This document shows, piece after piece, positions 35,056-42,758 of a stretch of 64,000 nt of DNA. Below the pieces are notes generated by a model. It ran no database searches, had not been told where the DNA came from, and saw only the letters and a list, made by a program, of their open reading frames with translations. Numbering within the stretch: the stretch's first letter is position 1; each line of letters begins with the position of its first letter. The DNA is from Chryseobacterium sp. Leaf201 (GTDB lineage Bacteria; Bacteroidota; Bacteroidia; Flavobacteriales; Weeksellaceae). Both the position numbers and the translations under genes were made by a program. Location of the stretch: assembly GCF_001421435.1 (NCBI RefSeq), contig NZ_LMKA01000046.1:1-64000 (forward strand), read 5' to 3'.

Positions 35056-36042
35056 TTAATTTTTTGCAAATCCGGTTCTGAAACTGCGGTTTCCACTTCT
35101 CTCTCCGCCTCCGTTGTTCTGTTGTCTCGGAGCCGCGTTCTCACTTCTTTTAAAACCTCCATCATTCCTGAAACCGCCTCCGTTATTTTCTCTTTTCGGA
35201 GCTTCTTCCCTTCTTACTTCACCGTTTCCACGGAACCCTCCGTTGTTTCTGAATCCTCCGCTTCCGCTGTTTTCAGCTCTTTCCGTACGGAATCCTCCGT
35301 TATTCCTTACTCCGTTGTTTTCTTTTCTGAAGCCTGAGTTGTTGCTGTTACTTCTGTTTTCAGCCTGGCCACGGAATCCTCCGCCATTATTACCGTCTCT
35401 TACCGGGCCTCTGAAACCGTTACCCGGCCTCTGGCTTCTTACAATATTAATCGTTGGATTATCCATCCTGCGGAAGTTTGACCTATCTACCCTGTAAATA
35501 TTAATATTGACATTCCGGTAGCGCGGCATCGGCCTGCAGATCGCGGCATAATGCGATCTTCTGTAATTCTGGAAATATACTACTGGGCTGTACCCTCTGT
35601 AATAATTATTCTGGAAAACCACAAAAACCCTTGGCCCCATAATTCTTTCCAGTGCATAGAAACGGTCATAATACCATCTGTCCGGGTTGTATCTGTAGAA
35701 ATTATTCCAGGTAGAAAATCCGGAATACAGATTATTTAACCTTATGATCTGATCAATCTGCCACGGCGCAAGCCTGTTCTGGTTGAAGAACACATTCCAG
35801 TTGATGCTTGCAATGCTGTTCCTGTAATCATTGTAATTACTCTGGTAATAATTAGTGGGATAATAATCCTGGGGATAATTGTAATAATAATCATCAGGGA
35901 AATAATTCTGATCGTCCTGGTCACTGTAATACCCTCCCTCATTCTGATAATATCCGCCGTCATCCCATCCGTTATCCGGATACTGTTGAGCAAAAGCAAA
36001 AGTTGCGATACCCAAAGCAAAACTGATTAATATTTTTTTCAT
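35056..36042 (-). CDS. Secreted low-complexity protein with GGFR repeats
   Basis: A 328-residue exported protein with a signal peptide (about 1-18, ending AFAQ). Residues 20-70 are Tyr/Asp/Asn/Pro-rich, 75-190 form a plausible folded region rich in aromatic and Arg residues (NWNVFFNQNRLAPWQIDQIIRLNNLYSGFSTWNNFYRYNP), and 205-328 are a disordered tail of GGFR or NNGGFR repeats with charged insertions (RTERAENSGSGGFRNNGGFRGNGEVRREEAPKRENNGGGF). No catalytic motif or named family is recognised. Arg-Gly repeats of this kind often bind nucleic acid or acidic polymers, but here they would act outside the cytoplasm. Function unknown. Confidence 0.78.
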   Translation of the reverse strand: MKKILISFALGIATFAFAQQYPDNGWDDGGYYQNEGGYYSDQDDQNYFPDDYYYNYPQDYYPTNYYQSNYNDYRNSIASINWNVFFNQNRLAPWQIDQIIRLNNLYSGFSTWNNFYRYNPDRWYYDRFYALERIMGPRVFVVFQNNYYRGYSPVVYFQNYRRSHYAAICRPMPRYRNVNINIYRVDRSNFRRMDNPTINIVRSQRPGNGFRGPVRDGNNGGGFRGQAENRSNSNNSGFRKENNGVRNNGGFRTERAENSGSGGFRNNGGFRGNGEVRREEAPKRENNGGGFRNDGGFKRSENAAPRQQNNGGGERSGNRSFRTGFAKN

Positions 36043-36107
36043 TTTATAGCCGTTAATTGGTTAATATATAGTAGAATATCTTAATTCTATCTTTTTGATA
36101 TAAATAA

Positions 36108-36144
36108 AAAAAAGAAGTTAAATCATATGATAAAACTTCTTTTG
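36108..36144 (-). terminator. Terminator of the amylomaltase gene
   Basis: AAAGAAGTT at 36111-36119 pairs with AACTTCTTT at 36134-36142. Read on the minus strand the stem is followed by eight or more Ts. It lies about 40 bases past the amylomaltase stop. Confidence 0.8.
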
Positions 36145-36181
36145 TATTTGGTATTAACGGATTGATAATCAATTGTTAAAT

Positions 36182-38833
36182 TTATGATCTTCCGCTGTCT
36201 CTTATCCAGTCTGAGATCTTCTGATTGAAATCTGAACGTCCTTTAAGGTCTTCCAGCTGAACGTGCATCCTGTATCTCCAATAGTGCGGAAAGACGGCGG
36301 GATTATTAATCCGTTCATGGTGCATTTCAATGTTGGTAAGCTCTTTATCAGTTGCCAGGAACTCCTGAATCGGGAAAATAGCAAGCATGGCATCATTGTA
36401 AAGATGCTGTTTCATGATAATTTCAGCCAGATGTGCATCCAGTTCTTCCGGGGCTTTTCCGTACTGCACCAGCTGCTCATTAAAATACTGCTGGGTTAAA
36501 ACCGGGTTTTCCTGCCACCACTGCCTTAAGGTAGAGCTGTCATGCGAAGACGCAGTAACCACATTCAGGTAGCCGGCATTTTGCGGACTGTAAAAAGGAA
36601 GATGGTCTGAAGGCATCCGCTGAACCTTCAGCGCAACAATGGCCAGTTCATCCATCACCACAGGAACACAGTCCGGAACCATCCCCAGATCTTCGCCACA
36701 GATGAGCATTTTGGTTGCATTGAGGATAACCGGAAGTTTTTCCATTGCCTTTTCATACCAGAGCTGATCCTGTCTTACAAAGAAATAATCCTGGTACAGG
36801 TCATAAAGTGATTTCTTTTCCCAATCAGATAAATAATGATAAGAGTCTGTATGATAAAGATTGAATCTCGGGTGATAGACTACTTGCCCGTTTCTTTCTT
36901 CAATTAAAAACAACACGTTGGCACATAAAGCGATCAGCTGTTCCTCAATGGGGCCATGAGGATTTTTCCTGAAGAAATCATACAGTTTCCGCTGTGTGTT
37001 AAACTCTTCTTTAAAATAATATGTTCCGTCCTGATTGCTGTCTATAAATGCCAGTGCTTCCTCTTTATTTTCACCGAAGTATTTCTCCATGATATCGTCA
37101 TTGATAAACGGCTTGCAGTAACGGTCAAAATTAAACGGGATATGCCGGGCATTGAATTCTTCCAGTGTTACCGGTACGGCGGGATAAAAATAACCTAAGA
37201 TTCCCTGTGTAGCGGAAACCGGCATTCTCCAGATCCTGAAAAACCCAAGGATATGGTCAATACGCATGGCATCAAAATACTGTTCCAGCGCTTTGAACCT
37301 GTTTTTCCACCATTGGTAATCATTGGCTTTCATGGCTTCCCAGTTATAAGTCGGGAATTCCCAGTTCTGACCGAGCTCGGTAAATTGGTCAGGCGGTGCT
37401 CCGGCCTGGAAGTCCATTCCGAAGAGTTCAGGTTCCGTCCAGGCTTCTACAGAATGCCTGTAAATCCCGATCGGAAGGTCTCCTTTCACGGATACGCCTA
37501 AACTATGCATATAGTCGATGGCACCTTTAAGCTGTTTATGAAGCTGATACTGTACCCAGGCATGAAGCATGGATGTTTCATATTCTTTGCTTTTAGCGGT
37601 AAAAAACGGAGCAATTTTCCCTGCGATGTATTTTTTATGGGTTTTCCATTCGTTGAAGTTCGGGGTTTTGTATTTATCCCTCAATACGCAAAATGCGGAA
37701 TACGGAACCAGCCAGCTTTCATTATCCTTGATGAATTTTTTGAAGTTCCTGTCTTTATAGATTTTATCTGTGTTGGTATTGAAAACAGCTTTCAGATATT
37801 TCCATTTCCCGGAAATCACTTTTTCGTAATCAATTAAATCCAGGGAATTAAGCGCTTCTTTTTCAGCCTCATATTCCTGAACGGTATCTTCCGGCAGTTT
37901 AAAATCAAGGTTTTCCAGAGAAATATACTGCGGATGCAGCGCATATACAGAAACTGCGGCATAAGGATAGGAATCTGTCCATGTATAATTGGCCGTAGTG
38001 TCATTGATCGGGAGAATCTGGATGATGCCAAGGCCGGTTTCTTCTGCCCAGTCGGCAAGCTTTTTCATATCGAAAAACTCTCCTACTCCGAAGCCATCCT
38101 GTGTCCTTAATGAAAATACAGGAACGGCAACTCCGGCGTCGTGATACATCTGCTTAAGCTTGAATTTAAAGTAATGATCTGAAACAATCTGCAGTACCTC
38201 TTTTGAATGATTGGGCAGTGCGAACCGGTTTTCGCCGGTTTCAATATCAATTACCTGTTGTTTTTCTATGTCATAAAGCCCATATTTATACTGAATCACT
38301 TCATGTTCAGGAATTTCAACTGAAACTTCCCAAGTCCCGAAGCCGGTCTGAGACAGATGAAGGGCATTTTCATAATCCCAGTTGCCCAGAGAAGGCGTAC
38401 TTCCGGCCAGGATAATCTTCCAGTTCGGATTGTATACCGGAGCTTCAATTCTGAACAAGTGGGTATGCTTCTTCAGAACCGGTTTTTTTTCAGGCCTGAA
38501 GGCATTCAGCTTGTTGTAAAGAATCTTATTGTTTAAATAATTTTCGGGGAAATTTTTATTATTCCATTGATCAAAAATTATAAATTCTTTATAATGATGG
38601 GAAAAATTAAGATGATGGTGAACAAACTCCTCTCTCAGAATATTCCCCTTTTCTCCTACGAGCTGGTAACGGTAGGAAACTGTTTTTGAAAAGTAATCAA
38701 TCTCACATTTCCATAAACCGTTTTCTGTATAAAACATAGGATGAGTCTTTGATACAGCACCTTCTTCAGTGATCACCAACTGCAATTTCTCTCCCACTTT
38801 TGTACTGTAACCTACATTAAAGTATAGCTTCAT
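36182..38833 (-). CDS. malQ: 4-alpha-glucanotransferase with N-terminal CBM20 domains (DPE2-like)
   Basis: An 883-residue GH77 enzyme that moves alpha-1,4-glucan segments or glucose from maltose to a glucan acceptor. Two starch-binding CBM20 modules precede the barrel: about 1-100 (MKLYFNVGYSTKVGEKLQLVITEEG) and 115-215 (THLFRIEAPVYNPNWKIILAGSTPSLGNWDYENALHLSQ). The catalytic part starts near 225 (AGVAVPVFSLRTQDGFGVGEFFDMKKLADW). It shows the nucleophile Asp in AMRIDHILGFFRIWRMP, the acid Glu in CGEDLGMVP and the stabiliser Asp in ASSHDSSTLRQWW. The CBM20-GH77 layout is that of plant DPE2 and some bacterial relatives. No signal peptide: cytosolic glycogen or maltose metabolism. Confidence 0.93.
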   Translation of the reverse strand: MKLYFNVGYSTKVGEKLQLVITEEGAVSKTHPMFYTENGLWKCEIDYFSKTVSYRYQLVGEKGNILREEFVHHHLNFSHHYKEFIIFDQWNNKNFPENYLNNKILYNKLNAFRPEKKPVLKKHTHLFRIEAPVYNPNWKIILAGSTPSLGNWDYENALHLSQTGFGTWEVSVEIPEHEVIQYKYGLYDIEKQQVIDIETGENRFALPNHSKEVLQIVSDHYFKFKLKQMYHDAGVAVPVFSLRTQDGFGVGEFFDMKKLADWAEETGLGIIQILPINDTTANYTWTDSYPYAAVSVYALHPQYISLENLDFKLPEDTVQEYEAEKEALNSLDLIDYEKVISGKWKYLKAVFNTNTDKIYKDRNFKKFIKDNESWLVPYSAFCVLRDKYKTPNFNEWKTHKKYIAGKIAPFFTAKSKEYETSMLHAWVQYQLHKQLKGAIDYMHSLGVSVKGDLPIGIYRHSVEAWTEPELFGMDFQAGAPPDQFTELGQNWEFPTYNWEAMKANDYQWWKNRFKALEQYFDAMRIDHILGFFRIWRMPVSATQGILGYFYPAVPVTLEEFNARHIPFNFDRYCKPFINDDIMEKYFGENKEEALAFIDSNQDGTYYFKEEFNTQRKLYDFFRKNPHGPIEEQLIALCANVLFLIEERNGQVVYHPRFNLYHTDSYHYLSDWEKKSLYDLYQDYFFVRQDQLWYEKAMEKLPVILNATKMLICGEDLGMVPDCVPVVMDELAIVALKVQRMPSDHLPFYSPQNAGYLNVVTASSHDSSTLRQWWQENPVLTQQYFNEQLVQYGKAPEELDAHLAEIIMKQHLYNDAMLAIFPIQEFLATDKELTNIEMHHERINNPAVFPHYWRYRMHVQLEDLKGRSDFNQKISDWIRDSGRS

Positions 38834-38879
38834 TTATATTTTTTTTATAAAAATACATTATAATATCGAAAAATGAAAC

Positions 38880-38904
38880 TTAATGAATGTCAAATATTCA
38901 TTAA
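38880..38904. promoter_or_regulatory. Inverted repeat upstream of the amylomaltase gene
   Basis: TTAATGAAT at 38880-38888 is perfectly complementary to ATTCATTAA at 38896-38904 with a seven-base centre. It lies 47 bases before the amylomaltase ATG and just past the upstream gene's terminator, in the expected promoter region. It could bind a regulator of glucan metabolism; no regulator gene is adjacent. Confidence 0.45.
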
Positions 38905-38908
38905 AAAA

Positions 38909-38931
38909 ACCTTCTCAGATGCTGAGAAGGT
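38909..38931 (-). terminator. Terminator of the T9SS propeller-like gene
   Basis: ACCTTCTCAG at 38909-38918 pairs with CTGAGAAGGT at 38922-38931 around a three-base loop. On the minus strand seven Ts follow the stem. It ends the gene at 38958-40124. Confidence 0.92.
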
Positions 38932-38957
38932 CTTATATATAAAGTAGAATAAAAAGG

Positions 38958-40124
38958 TTATTCGGTAACCATAATTTTCTTGTTTAACAGTGTTTTCCCT
39001 GATTCATCGGCGATATTTACCAGATAGGCTCCGCTTACCAGATTCCCGAGATCAACCTGTTGGTTCAGCGTGCCTCCTTTTACCAATAAATCCTGCTTCA
39101 TTACATTTTTACCAGATATGTCATAAACCGTCAGCTTGATATTCCCTTTTACTGATTTATCATTGACGTTCACATTGATAACGTCATCATCCACTCTTGT
39201 CGGATAAATATCCAGGTTGGCAAAAACAGCACTGGAAACGGCTTTGTCATTTGCAAAATACTTACTGGCCAGGTCATAAATATGAAGATTCTGCTCGCCT
39301 GCCATTTGACTTGCCTGTAAAGTATTCAGGTCCACCTCATATAAAGGCGCTCCTTTCGCGCTGGCAATTACCACTTTGCCTCTTGAGTTTATTGCAGAAC
39401 CATTGACTGAATAATTTTCGGGGATTCCGGAAATTTTACCCACAAACTTAGCCTTCAACTCTTTTGTTGCAACCTTGAAAACATTCCCTGAAGTGGAAAA
39501 AACATAGAAATTGTTATCCGCATCTGCAATCATATCGCCGCCAAAACCGGTTTCAATCGTCGTAAAAGAATTTTTCCCGTTCGAAGGATCATCTTTTATA
39601 ATACCCAGGTCGTTCACCATATATTGGCCTCCCTTTCTGCTGATCTGCAAAAACTGGGTCCCGGCATTGTTGATTACATAGATATTCCCGTCATAGCCTG
39701 CCGCCATTCTCGTCATATGGGAATTGATGTCGCATGATGTTACTCTTGCCACATTGTTTTCTACCAACGTAATTTCTTTGGTTTTTGCGTTTAAGACGTA
39801 AATATTCGGGGAAAACATCGGCATGTACACCAGGTTATTGTTAGCCGGATCATAAGCCAGTGTTGCCATATTAACCGCCTGGGAATTGTTATAGGTATTT
39901 TTATCTTCGGTTACAGCAGCATTCCTGCTTTGTGAAAATATTTTTGCCGGAGCATCTGCGGTAAAAACCCTGTCTCCGGATATACCGGTAGTTCCGTCAA
40001 TAGCACGGAAATCACTGAAAATAATGCTTGGTGTATCTTTTCCGGTAAGGGCAAAGAAATCCTGCTGTGCATAAACGTTAGCTGCTGAAAGCATTAAAAA
40101 CAAAGGAAGTAAATGTTTTTTCAT
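38958..40124 (-). CDS. Secreted propeller-like protein with T9SS sorting domain
   Basis: A 388-residue secreted protein. It has a signal peptide (about 1-19, ending VYAQ), a body of about 290 residues with repeated NLVYMP, NIYVLN, NIYVINNAGTQFL and NFYVFSTSGNVFKV strands that suggest a beta-propeller of about five to seven blades, and a C-terminal T9SS domain (about 310-388, DIYPTRVDDDVINVNVNDKSVKGNIKLTVYDISGKNVMKQDL ... KTLLNKKIMVTE). No catalytic motif is visible. Proteins of this type are common in Chryseobacterium; the role is probably binding at the cell surface. The gene is monocistronic with its own terminator. Confidence 0.85.
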   Translation of the reverse strand: MKKHLLPLFLMLSAANVYAQQDFFALTGKDTPSIIFSDFRAIDGTTGISGDRVFTADAPAKIFSQSRNAAVTEDKNTYNNSQAVNMATLAYDPANNNLVYMPMFSPNIYVLNAKTKEITLVENNVARVTSCDINSHMTRMAAGYDGNIYVINNAGTQFLQISRKGGQYMVNDLGIIKDDPSNGKNSFTTIETGFGGDMIADADNNFYVFSTSGNVFKVATKELKAKFVGKISGIPENYSVNGSAINSRGKVVIASAKGAPLYEVDLNTLQASQMAGEQNLHIYDLASKYFANDKAVSSAVFANLDIYPTRVDDDVINVNVNDKSVKGNIKLTVYDISGKNVMKQDLLVKGGTLNQQVDLGNLVSGAYLVNIADESGKTLLNKKIMVTE

Positions 40125-40330
40125 AGTATGTATATTTGGTCCGTAATTATTTTACTATGACTAAGTTACACAATTTTCAGATTGATCAGAAAAAAAACTA
40201 TAAGATTTAAACAGGAATATTATCAGCTTTTCCAGGCTTAAGGTCAGAACGGAAAAGAATTTTTAAATTGATTATTGAACGTTGAAATGATAAATTCTTT
40301 ACGAGACTTAAGTAATAGGGATAAGCATGA

Positions 40331-40362
40331 AAAAACTCCCACAGATAACAGTGAGAGTTTAT
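40331..40362 (-). terminator. Terminator of cysS
   Basis: AAACTC at 40333-40338 pairs with GAGTTT at 40355-40360, extended inward by CAC with GTG across one mismatch. On the minus strand the stem is followed by TTTTTTCATG. It lies just past the cysS stop. Confidence 0.8.
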
Positions 40363-40381
40363 GTAAATATTTTTAAAAAAA

Positions 40382-41848
40382 TTAATTCAGGACATACGAT
40401 GTTCCGTCCCTGCCGTCTTTTAATTCAATCCCTTCAGCAAGAAGTTTGTCGCGGATCTGGTCTGAAAGCTCGAAATTTTTGGATTTTCTCGCCTGGTTCC
40501 TTAATTCAATCAGTACTTTTAGGGTCTGGTCCAGCTTCTCATTGTTGTTTTCTTCAATAGTCTGTAAGCCTAAGACATCAAAAATAAAGGCATTTAAAGT
40601 AGATCGCAACTCTTCTAAATCTTTTGTTGAGATGGTTTCTTTCCCGTCATTCAAAGCAAAAATATATTTCACGGCTTCAAATAGATGGGCAATCAGAACC
40701 GGGGAATTAAAGTCGTCATTCAAAGCATCATAAGCTTTGGTTTTCCACTCTCCCAAGCTGAAACCGGATTGCTTTTCATCATCCGGAGTAACAGAATTTA
40801 AAACTTTCACCGCTTCCATTAACCTGATGAATCCTTTTTCACTGGCAATCATTGCATCATTGGAAATATCAAGGACACTTCTGTAATGGGCCTGTAAAAA
40901 GCAGAACCGTACAATAGACGGATGAAAAGACTTTTCAAAGAAATCATTTTCACCTGTCACCAGCTGCATCGGCAGGATATAATTTCCGGTCGATTTGCTC
41001 ATGCGCTGGGAATTCATCGTCAGCATATTGGCATGCATCCAGTAGTTTACCGGAGCGGCATCATTGCAGGCTTTTCCCTGGGCGATCTCACATTCATGGT
41101 GCGGGAATTTCAGGTCCATTCCGCCTCCGTGGATATCAAAAGTTTCACCTAAATATTTCGTGCTCATCGCCGTACATTCAAGGTGCCATCCCGGGAAACC
41201 TTCTCCCCAAGGCGAATTCCATCTCATGATATGTGCCGGGGAAGCTTTCTTCCAAAGGGCAAAATCCTGCGGGTTTTTCTTTTCGCCCTGTCCGTCTAAG
41301 TCACGGGTATTGGCAAAAAGCTCTTCAATATTCCTTTTGGAAAGCTCACCGTAGTTCAGCCCTCTCCTGTTGTATTCTAATACATCAAAATAAACGGAAC
41401 CGTTGCTTTCGTAAGCAAATCCTTTTTCAATCAGTTTTTGGGTTAATTCAATCTGCTCAACGATGTGTCCTGTTGCTGTCGGTTCAATATTCGGCGGCAA
41501 CAGATTAAACATTTCCAGCACTTTATGAAAATCTACCGTATATTTCTGTACGATTTCCATAGGCTCGAGCTTTTCAAGTCGGGTCTGCTTTACAAACCGG
41601 TCATTATTAACGTCCCCATCATCGGTAAGGTGGCCGGCATCAGTGATATTCCTGACGTATCTTACTTTATAACCCAAATGCGTTAAGCTTCTGTAAATAA
41701 AATCGAAGGAAAGGAAAGTCCGCACATTTCCCAAATGCACATTGCTGTATACAGTAGGTCCGCAGACATACATTCCGACATTTCCTTCAAGAATGGGTTT
41801 GAATATTTCTTTTTCTCCCGCAAGCGAGTTGTATATTTTTAATTGCAT
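40382..41848 (-). CDS. cysS: Cysteinyl-tRNA synthetase
   Basis: A 488-residue class I aminoacyl-tRNA synthetase that charges tRNA-Cys. The zinc and HIGH region is [20 protein letters not shown], the Cys-binding zinc ligands continue in WHLECTAMS and FPHHECE, and the KMSKS loop reads [11 protein letters not shown]. The C-terminal helical anticodon domain follows from about 330. Length is normal. The 5' side is notable: a 25-codon ORF ending in six Cys codons (41914-41991) stops 65 bases before the ATG and is followed by two alternative stem-loops, suggesting control by charged Cys-tRNA. A terminator follows the gene. Confidence 0.96.
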   Translation of the reverse strand: MQLKIYNSLAGEKEIFKPILEGNVGMYVCGPTVYSNVHLGNVRTFLSFDFIYRSLTHLGYKVRYVRNITDAGHLTDDGDVNNDRFVKQTRLEKLEPMEIVQKYTVDFHKVLEMFNLLPPNIEPTATGHIVEQIELTQKLIEKGFAYESNGSVYFDVLEYNRRGLNYGELSKRNIEELFANTRDLDGQGEKKNPQDFALWKKASPAHIMRWNSPWGEGFPGWHLECTAMSTKYLGETFDIHGGGMDLKFPHHECEIAQGKACNDAAPVNYWMHANMLTMNSQRMSKSTGNYILPMQLVTGENDFFEKSFHPSIVRFCFLQAHYRSVLDISNDAMIASEKGFIRLMEAVKVLNSVTPDDEKQSGFSLGEWKTKAYDALNDDFNSPVLIAHLFEAVKYIFALNDGKETISTKDLEELRSTLNAFIFDVLGLQTIEENNNEKLDQTLKVLIELRNQARKSKNFELSDQIRDKLLAEGIELKDGRDGTSYVLN

Positions 41849-41871
41849 TGTTTAGTTTTTAATATAAATGA

Positions 41872-41917
41872 TTTTAATTTAGTCAAGGTTCAATAATTAA
41901 AAGACTGAATCTTTTAA
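41872..41917 (-). promoter_or_regulatory. Mutually exclusive stem-loops between the Cys leader ORF and cysS
   Basis: Two perfect 8-base stems compete. Stem A pairs 41910-41917 with 41897-41904 (transcript TTAAAAGA with TCTTTTAA) and overlaps the leader's last Cys codon and stop. Stem B pairs 41895-41902 with 41872-41879 (transcript TTTTAATT with AATTAAAA) and ends about 23 bases before the cysS ATG. The arms share 41897-41902, so only one can form. Both are AU-rich and weak, and neither has a clean terminator tail, so translational control is more likely than termination. Confidence 0.5.
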
Positions 41918-41991
41918 CAGCAGCATCCATCGCAACAACAGATAATTGTAGTTATGAAAATTTTGTCTGAAACTTTTTTAAATTTTATCAT
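41914..41991 (-). CDS. Cys-rich leader peptide upstream of cysS (candidate attenuator)
   Basis: A 25-residue ORF, too short for usual gene callers: ATG at 41991-41989, TAA at 41916-41914. It begins MIKFKKVSDK and ends TTIICCCDGCCC, so six of the last eight codons are Cys (TGT, TGT, TGC, then TGC, TGC, TGT). It lies on the cysS strand, 10 bases after the folE stop and 65 bases before the cysS start. Leader peptides rich in the regulated amino acid, just upstream of a gene for that amino acid's metabolism, are the hallmark of ribosome-mediated attenuation, and poly-Cys upstream ORFs with this role are known in mycobacteria. The alternative, a metal-binding or modified Cys peptide, cannot be excluded. 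Confidence 0.7.
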   Translation of the reverse strand: MIKFKKVSDKIFITTIICCCDGCCC

Positions 41992-42001
41992 TCGCAGTAA
42001 T

Positions 42002-42670
42002 TTAATAATCCAATTTCGCATGGCTTCCTACATAATGAAGGAATTCCTGTCTTGTGATCGGGTTCGTTCTGAAAATCCCGCTCAGTTCTGCCGTGATTGT
42101 GGAACTGGCTGTATCTTTTATTCCCCTGCAATTTACACAAAGATGCTTCGCATCAATAATACAGGCCACATCTTTTGTTCCCAATGCTTCTTTTAAGGCA
42201 TCAACAATCTGCATGGTCAGCCTTTCCTGAACCTGCGGCCTTTTCGCATAATAGTCCACAATTCTGTTGATCTTTGAAAGACCGATGACCTGACCGTTTG
42301 AAATATACGCTACATGTGCCCTCCCGATAATCGGTAAAAAATGATGTTCACAGAATGAATATACGGTAATATCTTTTTCCACCAGCATCTGGCGGTATTT
42401 ATATTTATTTGAGAAGGTGGAAATCCCGGGTTTGTTCTCCGGAAGCAGGCCTCCGAAAATTTCATTGACATACATTTTCGCAACACGTTTTGGGGAATCT
42501 TTCAGTGAATCATCAGTCATATCCATTCCTAATGTTTCCATAATTTCTCCGAAAAGCGCTGTAATTTTCTCTATTTTTTCTTCTGGCGATTTATCAAAAG
42601 CATCTTTCCTAATAGGTGTATGTTCTTTTCCCGTGAAAATATCATCATCGTTATCCGTAAAATCAACCAT
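42002..42670 (-). CDS. folE: GTP cyclohydrolase I
   Basis: A 222-residue enzyme that converts GTP to dihydroneopterin triphosphate, the first step of folate and pterin synthesis. The zinc Cys/His motif is CEHHFLPIIGRAHVAYI, the substrate loop is VIGLSKINRIVDYYAKRPQVQERLT, and the second zinc Cys is in KHLCVNCRGIKD. The N-terminal 40 residues are variable, as usual. It is divergent from the YghO-like gene, and its stop lies 10 bases before the Cys-rich leader ORF of cysS, so read-through into cysS is possible. Confidence 0.96.
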   Translation of the reverse strand: MVDFTDNDDDIFTGKEHTPIRKDAFDKSPEEKIEKITALFGEIMETLGMDMTDDSLKDSPKRVAKMYVNEIFGGLLPENKPGISTFSNKYKYRQMLVEKDITVYSFCEHHFLPIIGRAHVAYISNGQVIGLSKINRIVDYYAKRPQVQERLTMQIVDALKEALGTKDVACIIDAKHLCVNCRGIKDTASSTITAELSGIFRTNPITRQEFLHYVGSHAKLDY

Positions 42671-42687
42671 TTTTATTTAATTTGCAG

Positions 42688-42709
42688 CAAAAATACGGAT
42701 AATATCCGT
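42688..42709 (-). promoter_or_regulatory. folE -7 box with adjacent inverted repeat
   Basis: On the minus strand TATTTTTG (42688-42695) matches TAnnTTTG exactly, 18 bases before the folE ATG. Directly upstream ACGGAT and ATCCGT (42695-42709) form a perfect 6-base inverted repeat around AAT, where a bound repressor would block the promoter. No regulator is identified. Confidence 0.45.
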
Positions 42710-42758
42710 TTTGTTTATTTCAAATCATACTAAAAAATTATCTTTCAGCCTCTGCCTT

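Noticed and set aside
35114..35497. Plus-strand ORF of 127 codons rich in Pro/Leu/Phe opposite the GGFR-repeat gene.
   Set aside because: It arises from the repetitive Gly/Asn/Arg codons read in antisense; not a gene.
42711..42758. N-terminal extension of the YghO-like protein from a TTG codon.
   Set aside because: It overlaps the divergent promoter region and inverted repeat, and the family match begins only after the ATG at 42759.
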